From positions 1 to 64,000 of the forward strand of contig LVLI01000172.1 of the NCBI GenBank assembly GCA_001687465.1: DNA of 64,000 nucleotides. Direction: 5' to 3'. Made by a program: the position numbers and the translations under genes. The notes beneath the pieces were generated by a model, which had not been told where the DNA came from, ran no database searches, and worked only from the letters and a program-made list of their open reading frames with translations. Shown in pieces: positions 12,175-24,035 of this stretch (the first letter of the stretch is position 1; each line of letters starts with the position of its first letter). Source of the stretch: Halocafeteria seosinensis. Lineage: Eukaryota; Sar; Bigyra; Bicosoecida.

Positions 12175-14073
12175 CTATTTTCGAAACATGGGCAAGTGAA
12201 ACAAACGATATTCCATACCGACACTTTGCATAACTTGTTTCAAATTATCAACCTCAACGTCATCCTGTGACAACTTGTGTAAAGTTAAAAGCGTTCGCAT
12301 TATTACCTCCTTCATATATCGCCGCGGATTCTCTTTCACAAACTCCTCCAGCACACGAACCGCTTCAACTAATTCGCCAGTATGAATGAGATATATTGCC
12401 CGATTGTTCATCAATTTAACATACAGGTTTTCAAAGATTGAGAAATGGCAATGCTCCAGTTCCGATGTGGCCTCAGACGTCTCGAAGGCGTTAAGGGTTT
12501 CATTAGATGGCTCTTGATCTACCAGCAAGAGTACTTCGTTCTGGTTCGATTTCGAGGTCGAGCTCACTGCATCGATCGGATATGCACCCCAAGTTTGTTC
12601 AACCCTTTGAAGAACATCTTTACATGTTTCCGTTGCCTGTCGATTTACATCAATTGCCTCTTCATACTTCTGTTGACAGCATAATATTAATGACTCATTG
12701 AGGAGCTGGTAGCAGTTCCCAAGATCAGATGGAATCATCCGTTCAGACTCGGTGGAAGTAGCCTCGTGAACCTGAGAGGCAGCTTCGATGTCCCCGATGT
12801 TCATGTAATATCGGGCTAGGTCGTAAAGCGACAAACACGCACAGCCGGCGCGCTGCGATTTGGAGAGAAACGTGTTCCAGAGTTCATTCTTCCGGGATTC
12901 TTCATCCTGTCCCTTTGCTTTTCTAGGAACAGTCGAGAATTCATCTGCCACCCTATGCAACAAGCGGATGGCTTCATCATAGTTTCTCTCTTTGAGTACA
13001 AGTATTGACGCAAGCGAAAGAACGGTTCGCACCCTCCATATCGCGACCAAGAATGGATGCTTCCCTAGTAGTTGCCAACAAACAGTAGCAGGTACATCGT
13101 CAGACCCACTACTTTTATCGTTTCCCGCTGCAACAGCATCCCTTGTAGCTAGCAACGTTGAAATGTCAGAACAATCCTTCAGTTTCCGAAGCATCAAAAT
13201 GGAGGCATTTGACTTATCACAATGCGAAGGAAGAGATGCGAGTAAGAGTCGATATGCAAATGGTACACTCGATGCTCGCATTTGAGGTACGCTGGATTCT
13301 TCCATTCCTTCTCTGTTTTTCAAATCGTGCATCCACTGGTCATTCAGGGCCACTGTCTGGCCGAACGCTTCCATTTCTCTTCGGCCTCCCTCAGATCCTT
13401 CTTCGGGCCATACCCATAATCCTGTTGCTTCTGTAGACGCTTTTGTATATTCACCATAAGCGAGCTGCGCTAAAGCCCTATAATACTTTCGAACAAGTCT
13501 GCACGCCTGATTGTCGCCACGTCGCTTATCTGAGTGAGTTTTTGCGAGCACATCTTTCCACAGATTGTCGCAAGCCATTTTGGCTATCCCATAGTAATTG
13601 TCGGGGTATTCCTCTTCGGCTAACTCTGCAGGGTCGTTGGTCTTGGTTTGTGGCGGTGGTACTTTGCACAAGTTAACAAATCCTTCGGCTCGTTCCATGG
13701 GATGGTCCACATCCAGCGGTATCACGGACGAGTCGGAAGGAGACGGTTTGTACGCTGCGGCAAACGGATAAGGATTGCTGTCGCCTGTCGAAGCAGAGGA
13801 GGACCGAGGTGGAGGTGGTGCTCTGGACGTTGTATTAGATGCTCCTTGCGCTGAGGAGGACGAAGTCTCTCTCATTCTCAAAGGGTGGTTGGGCGGCAGC
13901 TCTCGCGTCTGCTGCTGCTGATGCGGCTTCCTCTGGGGGTGCGCATGGCTCCCTGTATCACTTGTGCCGGGGGTATGCTCCTTACGAATAGCTTGTCGAC
14001 GGGCTTCGTAGAGGCCCTCCGTGGCGGAGCGTTGGGTGGGGAGAGGGTTGGATGAGGATGACTGCGACGACAT
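12175..14073 (-). CDS. TRAPPC12: TRAPP complex subunit 12-like TPR protein
   Basis: 632 residues as a single exon. The first 130 residues are Ser/Pro/Gln-rich and disordered. A helical TPR-type region follows, with landmarks in the order of TRAPPC12: SVPFAYRLLLASLP, then a repeat unit LARYYMNIGDIEAASQVHEA, then NNRAIYLIHTGELVEAVRVL and NPRRYMKEVIMRTLLTLHKL near the end. TRAPPC12 is part of TRAPPIII, which acts in ER-Golgi traffic and autophagy; in animals it also has a kinetochore role. The 3' end is uncertain. A donor at the GGTATG near 12222 and an acceptor CAG near 12154 would replace the last residues and extend the protein to a stop at 11985. It is head to head with RPA1. Confidence 0.75.
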   Translation of the reverse strand: MSSQSSSSNPLPTQRSATEGLYEARRQAIRKEHTPGTSDTGSHAHPQRKPHQQQQTRELPPNHPLRMRETSSSSAQGASNTTSRAPPPPRSSSASTGDSNPYPFAAAYKPSPSDSSVIPLDVDHPMERAEGFVNLCKVPPPQTKTNDPAELAEEEYPDNYYGIAKMACDNLWKDVLAKTHSDKRRGDNQACRLVRKYYRALAQLAYGEYTKASTEATGLWVWPEEGSEGGRREMEAFGQTVALNDQWMHDLKNREGMEESSVPQMRASSVPFAYRLLLASLPSHCDKSNASILMLRKLKDCSDISTLLATRDAVAAGNDKSSGSDDVPATVCWQLLGKHPFLVAIWRVRTVLSLASILVLKERNYDEAIRLLHRVADEFSTVPRKAKGQDEESRKNELWNTFLSKSQRAGCACLSLYDLARYYMNIGDIEAASQVHEATSTESERMIPSDLGNCYQLLNESLILCCQQKYEEAIDVNRQATETCKDVLQRVEQTWGAYPIDAVSSTSKSNQNEVLLLVDQEPSNETLNAFETSEATSELEHCHFSIFENLYVKLMNNRAIYLIHTGELVEAVRVLEEFVKENPRRYMKEVIMRTLLTLHKLSQDDVEVDNLKQVMQSVGMEYRLFHLPMFRK

Positions 14074-14329
14074 TTTTTATATTTTTTTCACATAAAGTGC
14101 TCAAGGTGATATAGAATACAAATACACCTAGGTATGTGCCTTGGTTCGTTCAGAAAAGCAAGACAACGGAAGATAGACCACTGAATGCTCCCAACTTCAA
14201 CTTGTCCCCTTTGGGGGGGGACCTTTTGTCCACTAATCGCTGCTATATTATCGGTTTGGTTGATAACTTTCCACAAGGTAAAGTTTGTCTTTCCTCCTTT
14301 ACTGCCCCCCTCCTGAAAGCGAACAAAAC
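14074..14329. promoter_or_regulatory. Bidirectional promoter TRAPPC12/RPA1
   Basis: 256 bp separate the two divergent start codons, so both promoters and 5' UTRs must lie here unless they overlap coding sequence. An 8-base G run (about 14212-14219) is visible. No known core element was recognised. Confidence 0.5.
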
Positions 14330-17300
14330 ATGGCTTCAGGAGGAGCAGGAAGCGCCTCAGCGGCAGCCTCAGGCGCTTCCATGTTGGCCCGGGGCAATGG
14401 AAGCGCCGGGTTAGCCACAGAGCGATGGACTACAGGAAAACCGAACGCTGCAACTTTCTCCTTTTATTCGGACCGCGAGATCCAAGCTCTCAGCGTCAAG
14501 CAGATAGACTCCCCTGTGGCGTTTGATTCTATGGGACACGCAGTTCCAGGGTAAGTGACTGACACCAGATACGGAGATACTGTCTTTTACGAGCATTTTT
14601 GAGGGTGATTCTATGTGTTATCCTTTCGGTAGTTTATGGGGAATTTGTTTATTGACGTCCCAATGGCGTGCGATTGCTAACGGTGTTTGAATATCTGGTA
14701 CAGAGGCCTGTATGACCCGGCGCTGGGACCTGTGGACTATGGAGTGAGTTGCACCACATGTGGACTCTCATATCACAACTGTCCAGGTATGCATCAATTG
14801 CATCGATTGATATGTTGGGGAAAGCGTTTTGATTGCATAGTGTTATTCTCTAAACAGGTCACGTAGGACATATATCACTTCCAGTCCCTGTTTACAACCC
14901 TGTGTTGTTTGAGAAATTGTTCAAGCTAGTGAAATTGAAATGCTTTGCGTGCCATCGGTTTCGGCTTTCGGCTACTCGGGTGAAAACGTTTTACGTAAAA
15001 CTATTGTTGGCAGACTGCGGGGAGATCAATAAGGCTCTCAGTCTTGAAACAGAACTGATGGGAGTTGCTCCGACATCGGTAGGGGCGGCGAAGAAAGAGT
15101 CTAGCGACTCAAAACAAGATACCATGAAACAACAAAGGGAAATTTTGGAAGAATATGAAATGGACTGCATTCGAAAGCTCAGAGCATATGCGCATAAATT
15201 GTACAAAGCTCAAAATATCAATACCCGGGGACTGAGTAAGGACTGCGTAGAGCGCGAAGGTTCCGCGTTGAAGTCTCCGTTTAACTATTTTCCGCTGCCC
15301 AAAGCGAGGAGTCCTCATGTACGGGCTGTTAGGAGCCAAATAATGAAGGAATTTTTATCATCGATGCCCACCAAACACTGCGAGAATTGTGGTGCTCCTG
15401 TCGTGACATTGCGGAAGGATGGTTCGACGAAAATATTCATGAAACCTCTATCGAAGAAAGCCAAGCAGACGCTCAGCTCGAAGCATATGGATATCCAGTC
15501 TGCATTGGATCTGTTAGACCGTCGAAACAAGTCCACGACCGAGGAAGACGATGAGGACTCCGCTGAAGGAGAAGGCGAAAATAACGCGGAGAAATCGAGC
15601 TTGCTTTCAAACAATGTGCAGTATCTTCCCCCCACAGAAGTAGAGGCTCAACTTAAGCTGTTATGGGAGAAGGAGAATGAAATCTGCTCAATCGTCTGGG
15701 CTCAAAATATCAGTCCCCACATACTGCGTGCTCCGGAAGGACCATCTATTTTCTTTATTCGCACGTTGCCTGTGGCCCCATCACGCTTTCGTCCTCCCAC
15801 GAAACTTGGCGAAATGCAATTTGAGCATCCTCAAAACTACTATCTTGGGCAAGTTCTTAATCTGGGACTGCAGTTGAAGGCGCTGGGCGGTTCGTCCAAG
15901 TCTGGACAAAAAAATGAGGAGTTTCAGCAGGCCATGAATGCATGGCTCAAGGTGCAGGAGAGCGTAAATGGACTGATAGACAACACAAAGAGTGGAGATA
16001 GAAATGCAGCAAATGGCGTACGACAGATCCTGGAGAAAAAAGAAGGGCTCTTCCGTCAAAATATGATGGGAAAGCGCGTCAATTATTCTGCTCGCTCCGT
16101 CATATCCCCTGACCCATTGATCAGACCAGACCAAATTGGGGTGCCGTTGTTCTTTGCTACGGCTCTAACGTACCCTACTCCTGTTACTCCATGGAATGTA
16201 GAGTCCCTACGTCGAGCCGTGATTAATGGACCTAAAGTTCATCCTGGAGCAAATTTCGTCGAAGACGAAGCAGGCCGACTTATTGATTTGTCTCGGAGAT
16301 CCAAAGACCAGAGAGAAGCTCTGGCTCGGACTCTGCTTACCCCGTCGGCTGATGCAGGCGTTCCACGGGCATCTTTAGGTCTTTATGGAAAACTTGGCGG
16401 TGACATGTTTGGTAATGACCAATCGTTTACACCTGCTAAGAGTGGGAAAGTCCAATCTGACGGAGAGAGTAGTGGTAGCCAAAGTGGGACCCCTCGCGCA
16501 GAGACCGATGCGGAGTGGAATAATAAAAGCCAAAAGAAATCCGGCGACAATGAGAGGGAAAAGGATAATGCAGAAGATTCTTCGATGCGATATGACCCCT
16601 CATTTGGTGGTTTTGGCATTGGTTCCGAGATGTTTGGTACGCTTAATGGAGGCATACCGAAACGAGTATGGAGGCATCTACAAGATGGCGACGCGGTGCT
16701 CATGAATCGTCAACCAACGCTGCACAAACCCAGCATAATGGCTCACTGTGCACGCGTTTTGCGTTCGAGCTCGCAACAAACTCTTCGTTTACATTACGCA
16801 AACTGCAAAGCCTATAATGCTGACTTTGATGGCGACGAGATGAACATGCACTTTCCCCAGGACGAATTGGCTCGAGCCGAAGCATATACACTTGCAACCA
16901 CGAAAAATCAATTTATTGTTCCTACTGATGGCCAACCTCTTCGAGGGTTGATTCAGGATCATCTTTCTTTAGGTGTACGGTTCACCATGATGGATCATAT
17001 GTTGACAAAGGAAGAATATCAGCAGTTTGTTTACAGCGCAGTCGAAGGGATTCCGGAATTATCTGTCTCTGATGTTACAGGCAGCGATCTTCGAAAGCGC
17101 ACTGGTGGCTCGGATCTCGGATCAGAGGGGCATACTGCTAATATGAAGCTTGGGATAGACCCGGATGGGACTGGAGAAGCCTCAAACGGTAGATCGAGAC
17201 GTATACGTCTATTGCCGCCGGCAATTCTAAAGCCATATCCCCGATGGACCGGAAAGCAAGTTATTTCGACAATTCTTCATACACTAACAGACGACATTCC

Positions 17301-20300
17301 CGCTCCAGGTAACGCAATAACTTTCCATGGCAAAGCAAAGTTATCTAGTTCCGTGTGGTCTGAACGAACTCCTCATCTCGAGCAGAACATGCCGCCTAGT
17401 TCTCATAGCAATAGTAATAACTCTGAAGTTCCCTGGAAAATGTTGAATGAAGTCGGTGATCACCAAGTTGTCGTTCGTGGTAATGAACTGTGCACTGGAG
17501 TTCTCGACAAGGCTTCACTCGGCGCCTCCGCTTATGGGTTACCTCACGCTGTCTACGAGTTGTATGGTTCATCAAAAGCCAGTGCTCTTTTGTCTGCTTT
17601 TGGGCGTCTTCTGACAATGTTTCTTCAACAATCCTCTATTACATGCTCGATGGACGACCTGAGTATGACACCATCAGCCGAACTGGAACGACGCCTTCTG
17701 ATTAAACAGGCGTACGCTAATGGCGTTACATCTGCTGCTGAATGGTGCTTTGGAGAGGAAAAGGCGATTGTTTCAACTGACGAAGACAAGAATGTGTCTG
17801 GTTCACTAAGGGAGGAAGTTAGCAAGAACAAAACTGAACGATACGGTCCGTCTAGCGTATTTACCCAAGGAGGTTCTGATGGTCGTGCTTCCGGTGGTTC
17901 GGGATTACCGGAGTCTCTGTTCGAGTTGCCACGAGAATGCAAACCTTTCAATACTGCTGAGATTCGAGATGCTGTAAAACGCCGTGTTAGGGGCGTGGAG
18001 GCTCAAGCTACTGCCGTAAGCTCTGGTAAGGATTTTAAGCAAGCTATAGAGGAGCAGATCTCTTCATGGGATGAAGCTATCAAAGGCTCTCTTAGCGGCA
18101 TTCAATCTTCGATGATTAACGCCTGTCTCCCGAAGGGATTGTACAAGCCATTTCCAGAAAATAACTTTTCACTTATGGTACAAACTGGAGCTAAAGGGTC
18201 TAAGGTAAATCATGCTATGATTGTCTGTGGTCTAGGCCAGCAAGAACTCGAAGGACGACGTGTGCCTTTGATGAGCAGTGGCAAGTCCTTGCCTTGCTTC
18301 CCTTCTTACGACCCTAATCCTCGAGCAGGCGGATATATTGCAGACAGGTTCCTTTCTGGCCTCCGCCCGCAAGAATATTTCTTCCACTGTATGAGTGGCC
18401 GTGAAGGGTTAGTGGATACCGCTGTGAAAACAGCCAATAGTGGCTACTTACAGAGATGCATGGTGAAGCACTTAGAGGATCTGCGTGTTGGTTATGATCA
18501 CACGGTGCGGGATGGCGAGGGGAGCATCATGCAATTCTTGTATGGCGAAGACGGTATAGACGTGTGCTCGGGTGCATACTTGCCTCCCCAGGGTGACAAG
18601 AAAGAGTTACGCTTCCTTGCGGACAATCATGCCGCCTTAAAACACACATACGGCCTCGATCAACTTAATAGCAAAGGCTCCAATGTACTCGACCTGGAAA
18701 AGGCCCCTGCCTTACATAGCGAAACCCAGGCCAAGAGAAGGGTGAGAGCTTTGGCGGAAGCGGGTACTCCTCCTTCCGAAGATCCTACTGGTTTAAGCGT
18801 TTATGAATACTCTATAGGTGAGAAAATCGAAGTGCGAATGTTGAATCAGCATTTCGGTAATTATCAAGATGCGGGATCCTCAAGAAGCATTGCAATTGCG
18901 ACGAACTCTCAGGGACTAATTCCACCTGCGCACAAGTTTATAGGTGACGAATGGGTTGACGCGGTAGTTGTGAGTGTGCATCGTGACGAGGCGCCTTCTA
19001 GTGAACATAAAAAATCGAAAAAACGGAAGCATAAGCACAAAAGAAAAGAAGGTGCAGAGAAGGAGTATGTGGTACTGTCCTACGACGTCGAATACTACGT
19101 GGCGGATTTCAACAGCAGTGAGACTCGCAACCGGAAGATAACTGATGTAGTCCCCTTCATCTGTTGCGGTGCTGTAGGATGGGTGATGCGTCCGAAGTGT
19201 CCGTCTCCAGTAACATCCGAGCTTCCTTTAGGAGGTACGACAAACACCCAGCGTAATTCCGCTAACAGTAGTTCGGACTTTTTAGGGGTGGTATCGGAGA
19301 ATCTACGGGATAAACTTGATGCTTTTGGTCGTGAATACGGAGCTCTAATGAAAGAACAATCCAAGCGCCGAAAGCAGATACGAAAACAACTCGGTATAGA
19401 AAAGGAGGATAAGCAACTAAGTCCCGCAGCCTTTTCCGTCCTACTTTCACTGAAAGCGCTTAGAGCCCGGATGCATCCTGGAGAACCTGTGGGCGTAACG
19501 GCGGCACAATCTGTGGGGGAACCCTCAACCCAGATGACTCTTAACACATTCCATCTTGCAGGACATGGTGGTGTCAACGTTACGCTTGGTATACCCCGCC
19601 TCCGGGAAATTGTGATGACAGCTTCTCGTGCTATATCAACGCCCACAATGACGCTCTCGCTTCACCCGACGTATCGACTAAAGCAGGTGTCTGGGTATTC
19701 GCACATACTACAGACAACCGAAGATAAGGATATTCCTGGAAGGTTCGCTGAACATCTCTCTCGAAAACTTGCACGGCTGTCTCTTGGAGATCTCATTGAC
19801 TTCACTAAGTGTCCCCCAGATCCTCCTCACAGCCGTCAGAGTAAGTCTCGCCAAATTAGAGCCCGTGGTGGTATCTCAGTTCATGAGTGTTTGAAATCTG
19901 AATCATCAATCGGAAGCTCTGCAAATGGAGGTGGCTGGGTTCGATTATACGATATCACCTTAAGAATGGTAGACAATGAAGACATGCAGAATGCCTTCGG
20001 CTTAGATTTTGCCCAAGTCGCAAGTATTGTGGCTGGCAAGTGGCCGCTTTTGCTGCTCTCACAGATTGCAAAAGAAGCCAAGCGAGTATCTTCGGTGGCG
20101 CATACTGCCAAGAGTGCGGAAGAAGGAGGCGAGGCAGGTACCGCACAAGAAGGCGAACAAACCGAAAATGTTACCACAGACGATGCTCGTGAGACAGATG
20201 GAACTCTTGAAGGGAACATTACTAGAGACGAAGGCAAGGACTATGACGAAGAGGAGGGAGAAGAGTCGGAGCAGTCAGAGGATGAAGAAGCGGAAAAGGG

Positions 20301-21285
20301 CGAGGAGGATGTCGAAAGTTCGGCTGAGGATGGACAAGCAGAGAATACTGCTGCATCTGACGATGTCAAGCGCCAAGTCGAATACAATGCTTTGCAATTG
20401 AAGGACCTGCAGGAAGGCAAGCCAGTTCGACTATCAGCGCCACAATCTGTTGAAGAGAATTCACGCTTTCATTCTATGGAGGTTTGTCTCAACGACTCTC
20501 GCAAGGGTGATGGATGCTGGTTGCGCTTGTCTCTAGTGTTCCCTGCCTCCCATCGTAAAGTACTGATGCTGTCAGCCGTGGAAACAACAGTACTTAACTG
20601 CTTACTTAGCAGCACCAAGAACATTAACCGCGCCATCCCAACTCAAGCAAGGTTACCCCTTTATGAGGCTACACGACATCGTCGTCTTAGGGAACTTCGT
20701 GATCACAAAATGAAGAACGTTATGGCTGAGGGCGACCTCGACGAGAACGAGAGGCAGCAAAAGGCTTTTGAAGCTATGTCTTCAATTGATGATTCGGAGG
20801 CAGGCACAGAAGGAGATGAAAAGCAGCAGGTCGTCGTCCAGACCGAAGGCGTTAACATACCGGCGATGTGGGAGTGGTCTCACATAGTGGATCCGCATCG
20901 TCTGTATACTAACGACATTTGGGCGATAAGGGAATCCTATGGGGTAGAGGCAGCTAGGGCTTCTATCATTAGGGAAATTAGATCTGTTTTCGAGGTATAT
21001 GGTATTGGGGTCGATCCGCGACATCTCAGTCTCATCGCAGACTATATGACGTACGAGGGAGGCTTTAAGGGGATGAATCGAATCGGTATGGAAAACGCGG
21101 GGTCATCGTTTACTCAAATGTCTTTCGAAACGACTACGAAATTCTTAACCAAGGCTGCCACCCATGGAGCTACTCAGGGTGGATACGAGCAACTAGAATC
21201 CCCATCTTCCCGATTGGTGATGGGTCAAAGTATAAGTTACGGAACTGGTAGTTCTCAAATGAGGCAGCCTCTTGTCGGCTTGTAG
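14330..21285 (+). CDS. RPA1: DNA-directed RNA polymerase I subunit RPA1 (A190)
   Basis: Three exons (14330-14550, 14704-14786, 14858-21285) give 2243 residues, against roughly 1660-1720 in yeast and animals. The clamp begins [15 protein letters not shown], followed by zinc-binding [17 protein letters not shown] and CFACH. The active site is [12 protein letters not shown], with Mg-binding Asp757, Asp759 and Asp761. [20 protein letters not shown] and [17 protein letters not shown] cover the trigger-loop region and G-motif. The end ([35 protein letters not shown]) is typical of the Pol I large subunit. The extra length sits in charged insertions: a Lys-rich loop near 19000-19050 ([13 protein letters not shown]) and a long acidic Glu/Asp tract in the jaw (20180-20350). 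It transcribes the 35S rRNA precursor in the nucleolus. Confidence 0.96.
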
Positions 21286-21401
21286 TGCTGTGTCTTTATC
21301 TTACTCTGCAATAACTTGTACATTTCCCAGCCAAGCAATGTTCACTCTACCGTGCCATGTTCATTCAACTTAGGTATTACAGGTAGCTACACTTTTTCTG
21401 T

Positions 21402-22366
21402 TTATAGGAACCCGTCGACATGGCTGCTGTCGAAGAAATCACGCGTAGCGTTGCTTCTATACCAGACGTCGCCACCTCGTTGTAGATTCCAAGCGTGTTT
21501 TCCTACAGAAGCACTAGAGGGACGATGCGGCCCGTATTCCTGCGAGTAAGATGCAATGCCTCCCTGGAACTGTACCAAAAACCAACCCAAGCTAGTACTC
21601 TTACCATAGGGTGCCCTTCTTTGATCGATTTGTTAAGTTCATGTACCGGGCTTAATGAAGAAAAGTCCGTTGCATGAGCACGATCGTAGTGGTAGACTCT
21701 AACAGATGTAGTATGAGGCCTAGTTCTCCCCGCACTTAGACTCTGCGTAGAACTTGTGGTCCGCTGCGGCAGCTGGCGTTTCGTGTGCTTAAGCTCCCCC
21801 TGTACAATAGAGTAAAGTCAACAACCCAAGTCAAAAGAGCTTTCCTTAGCGGATGGGATCCACCCAAAATATTATATACTGAATGAATCGTACCTTCAAT
21901 TGCTCGCGGTATTGTTGAGTTCGAATGTATGAAGTGAATTCATCCCTAACACTGGCGTTTTTTGATCCAAACCCGAGTTTTCTTGTGGACATAGGCTGGC
22001 GCTTCAGATAAGGCACCGTTGCTTGGTAGGGGTTATTTTTGTACTCATAGTTGCTGAAAGTTCCCGCGGGAGTTTTTTTACATTTCCCGGTGACGAATTG
22101 CCTTCCTTGGTGCTTTTTCCCAGATTCTGGGAGACAAAAAGAAAACCTCCGAGTGTAGATGAATGCACAAGATAAATACTCATTGCCTTGCACTTACTCG
22201 GATTATTGCCCTCATAAACCACAGCCTTCCCCTCTTCTCCAACGTATAGGAACGCTGCAACGGGGCACTTTTTGAGCTCAAATTGACACTACAGCAGCCG
22301 AACGTGGCTACGCAAGCAAGTTCTCTTGCCATGACCAACGAACGTACGTATTTTTTTGCCCGTCAT
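21402..22366 (-). CDS. Five-exon small protein, possible cilia-associated protein
   Basis: Reconstructed gene: exons 22366-22348, 22254-22198, 22126-21894, 21799-21605 and 21569-21402 join in consistent phase (672 nt, 223 residues). All four introns are GT-AG. The protein starts MTGKKIPFLYVGEEGKAVVY. It contains KKHQGRQFVTGKCKKTPAGT, then RQPMSTRKLGFGSKNASVRD followed by EFTSYIRTQQYREQLK, and ends RDFFDSSHVDGFL. These read as conserved, compact motifs rather than chance frames. Similar GFGSxDAxxRDEF and F(Y/F)DxSH endings occur, as far as I recall, in small cilia/microtubule-associated proteins, but I cannot name the family. No transmembrane segment or signal peptide. It lies tail to tail with RPA1 (stops about 115 bp apart). 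Confidence 0.65.
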
Positions 22367-23063
22367 GCCGACGCATTTTTGGCTGCCTTGTATGTGCGTG
22401 CTATACATGGCTGCTTTCCAGAGACCGATTGATCGAGCAACGAGCCACAAACTCTCTAGAGACTGTCCCGCCGAGGATGGATTTGACAGGTATATGCGTA
22501 TTGTCTGTGTACTGTCCTCGTATATACGATAGTCTTCCTCGATGAGGCGTGCTATTGAGATTTACCCACTACAGCTGATGTTTGTACAACACTGGTTACC
22601 CTGAAGGGGGGCTACAGACAAACATTTCGCCTACTTGCAACCAGTCTACACTGGTTAGATTCATCGAATACAATACGATGATGCATGGCCTTGGACGGGA
22701 GCATGTATCCTAACGCGACTTCAGCAACGTACAAATGGACTGTTGTGAAGCTGGATCTTCACTCCGGACTCCGAGTCGGGATTCTGTTCGAGGCTTTCGA
22801 TTAGATAGTTAATCCCTTATCGCTTTGCCTTGGCATCATGCACAACGGAACTAGCACGGTGTGAGTTCTCACAGTTGGCACGTTCTGTGTTTCTGGCAAC
22901 AAGATGATTTCCTGGTGCTCTTACAATTTCCCAGAGTATTCTGGTCTCCTTCTGCGATTTAGGTCGTGGTCAACCTGACGCAAGTTTCAATGATTCCAGC
23001 ATAAGCAAATCAGTTCAATCGATACGTCGCAACTCAAGATTTCGTCCTGCGTTTCTAACTCCT
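22367..23063. other. Intergenic
   Basis: No coding pattern or RNA gene was seen. It holds the promoter of the five-exon minus-strand gene to its left and the 3' flank of the FKBP gene to its right. Confidence 0.4.
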
Positions 23064-23651
23064 TCATGAAAATAGAGTTCGTAGTTTCTGCCACCATGTT
23101 TGATCGGGACCGATCTGCATCAGTTCCACTTCTATGAGCAATGTAATATTTGGGGGCGTGCTGAACCTCCCATACCCTAACTGCGGTAACACATAGAGAA
23201 GTCGGCGACCACCTTCCCTCATCGTAGCCACGCCTTCGTTAATACCCCGGATGGCGCTTCCGTCATTTATGCGAAACTGGAATGGGTACTGAGATTGGTA
23301 TGTCGACTCGTACAGGGTATCTGTTTCCAAGATCAAAGCAGAGTAGTGTACTTTCACCAGTTCCCCCGGTTCCGGCATGCGGCCTCCTCCTTCGATTTGC
23401 TCGCGATATTTAAGACCTGAGGGCAAATGCATCCAGCCATCATGGCCTTCTACAGCATCCTTGGGTTCTGATTCGCCGGTTCCAAAGTGGCGTCGCCTTC
23501 CCACAAGTTTCGGAGCCACTTTCAGGGAAGTGACTGGACGGACTAGAGAAGCACTTCGAATAACAGGAGAATCCTTCGGCACCGCCCTGGGGAACCTAAA
23601 GAAAGCATGATTTTGGCTTCTGGTGTAGCAATATCGTCCAATTCGTAACAT
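23064..23651 (-). CDS. FKBP-type peptidyl-prolyl isomerase, organelle-targeted
   Basis: 195 residues, no intron. The first 60 residues are rich in Arg, Ser and Ala with few acids, fitting a mitochondrial or plastid targeting peptide. From GLKYREQIEGGG on there is an FKBP fold: GELVKVHYSALI, PFQFRIND, IRGINEGVATMREGGRR, PQLGYGRFSTPPNITLLIEV. Several FK506-site residues differ from FKBP12: the FDSS segment is LYEST, and the floor Trp is Ile in RGINEG. Catalytic power may therefore be reduced; the Tyr in LGYG is kept. Which organelle it enters cannot be told. The C-terminal DQTWWQKLRTLFS is an added tail. Confidence 0.8.
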   Translation of the reverse strand: MLRIGRYCYTRSQNHAFFRFPRAVPKDSPVIRSASLVRPVTSLKVAPKLVGRRRHFGTGESEPKDAVEGHDGWMHLPSGLKYREQIEGGGRMPEPGELVKVHYSALILETDTLYESTYQSQYPFQFRINDGSAIRGINEGVATMREGGRRLLYVLPQLGYGRFSTPPNITLLIEVELMQIGPDQTWWQKLRTLFS

Positions 23652-24035
23652 TTAGAGGTCTGACTACGAGCTCAATGTATGCACCTATGCGACGGAATTT
23701 GCAGACGTCAAGGCAGCATCGATTCCTCATATAAACCAATGTATGTCATGATCCGAAACTACCCATATTATGTATGTATGGCTCTGCAAGGACTTGGAAT
23801 GGGCTCCAGTGCAGAGTAGCAGAAAAAATTGTTCCCTTCTGCAAAGGGGGTATTCTAAGCCCAGTTATAATGATATTTTCCGGGTTGTAGAGCCGTTGTA
23901 TACCCTATTTTGTCGAATATGATTGATAAGGTACCAAGAAGCGAGATATTTGGCTGAAGGAAGAGGGCAAACAATTCGAGTTTCCTTCTGGAGTTGTTTG
24001 AAAGGAGGGTGTCTGAGTCCATTGGAGCGCTATAA
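23652..24035. other. Intergenic, divergent starts
   Basis: About 380 bp between the FKBP start and the start of the disordered protein; it must hold both promoters. No recognisable element. Confidence 0.4.

Noticed and set aside
19095-19646. 183-residue minus-strand frame inside RPA1
   Set aside because: Lies wholly opposite conserved RPA1 coding sequence, including the G-motif.
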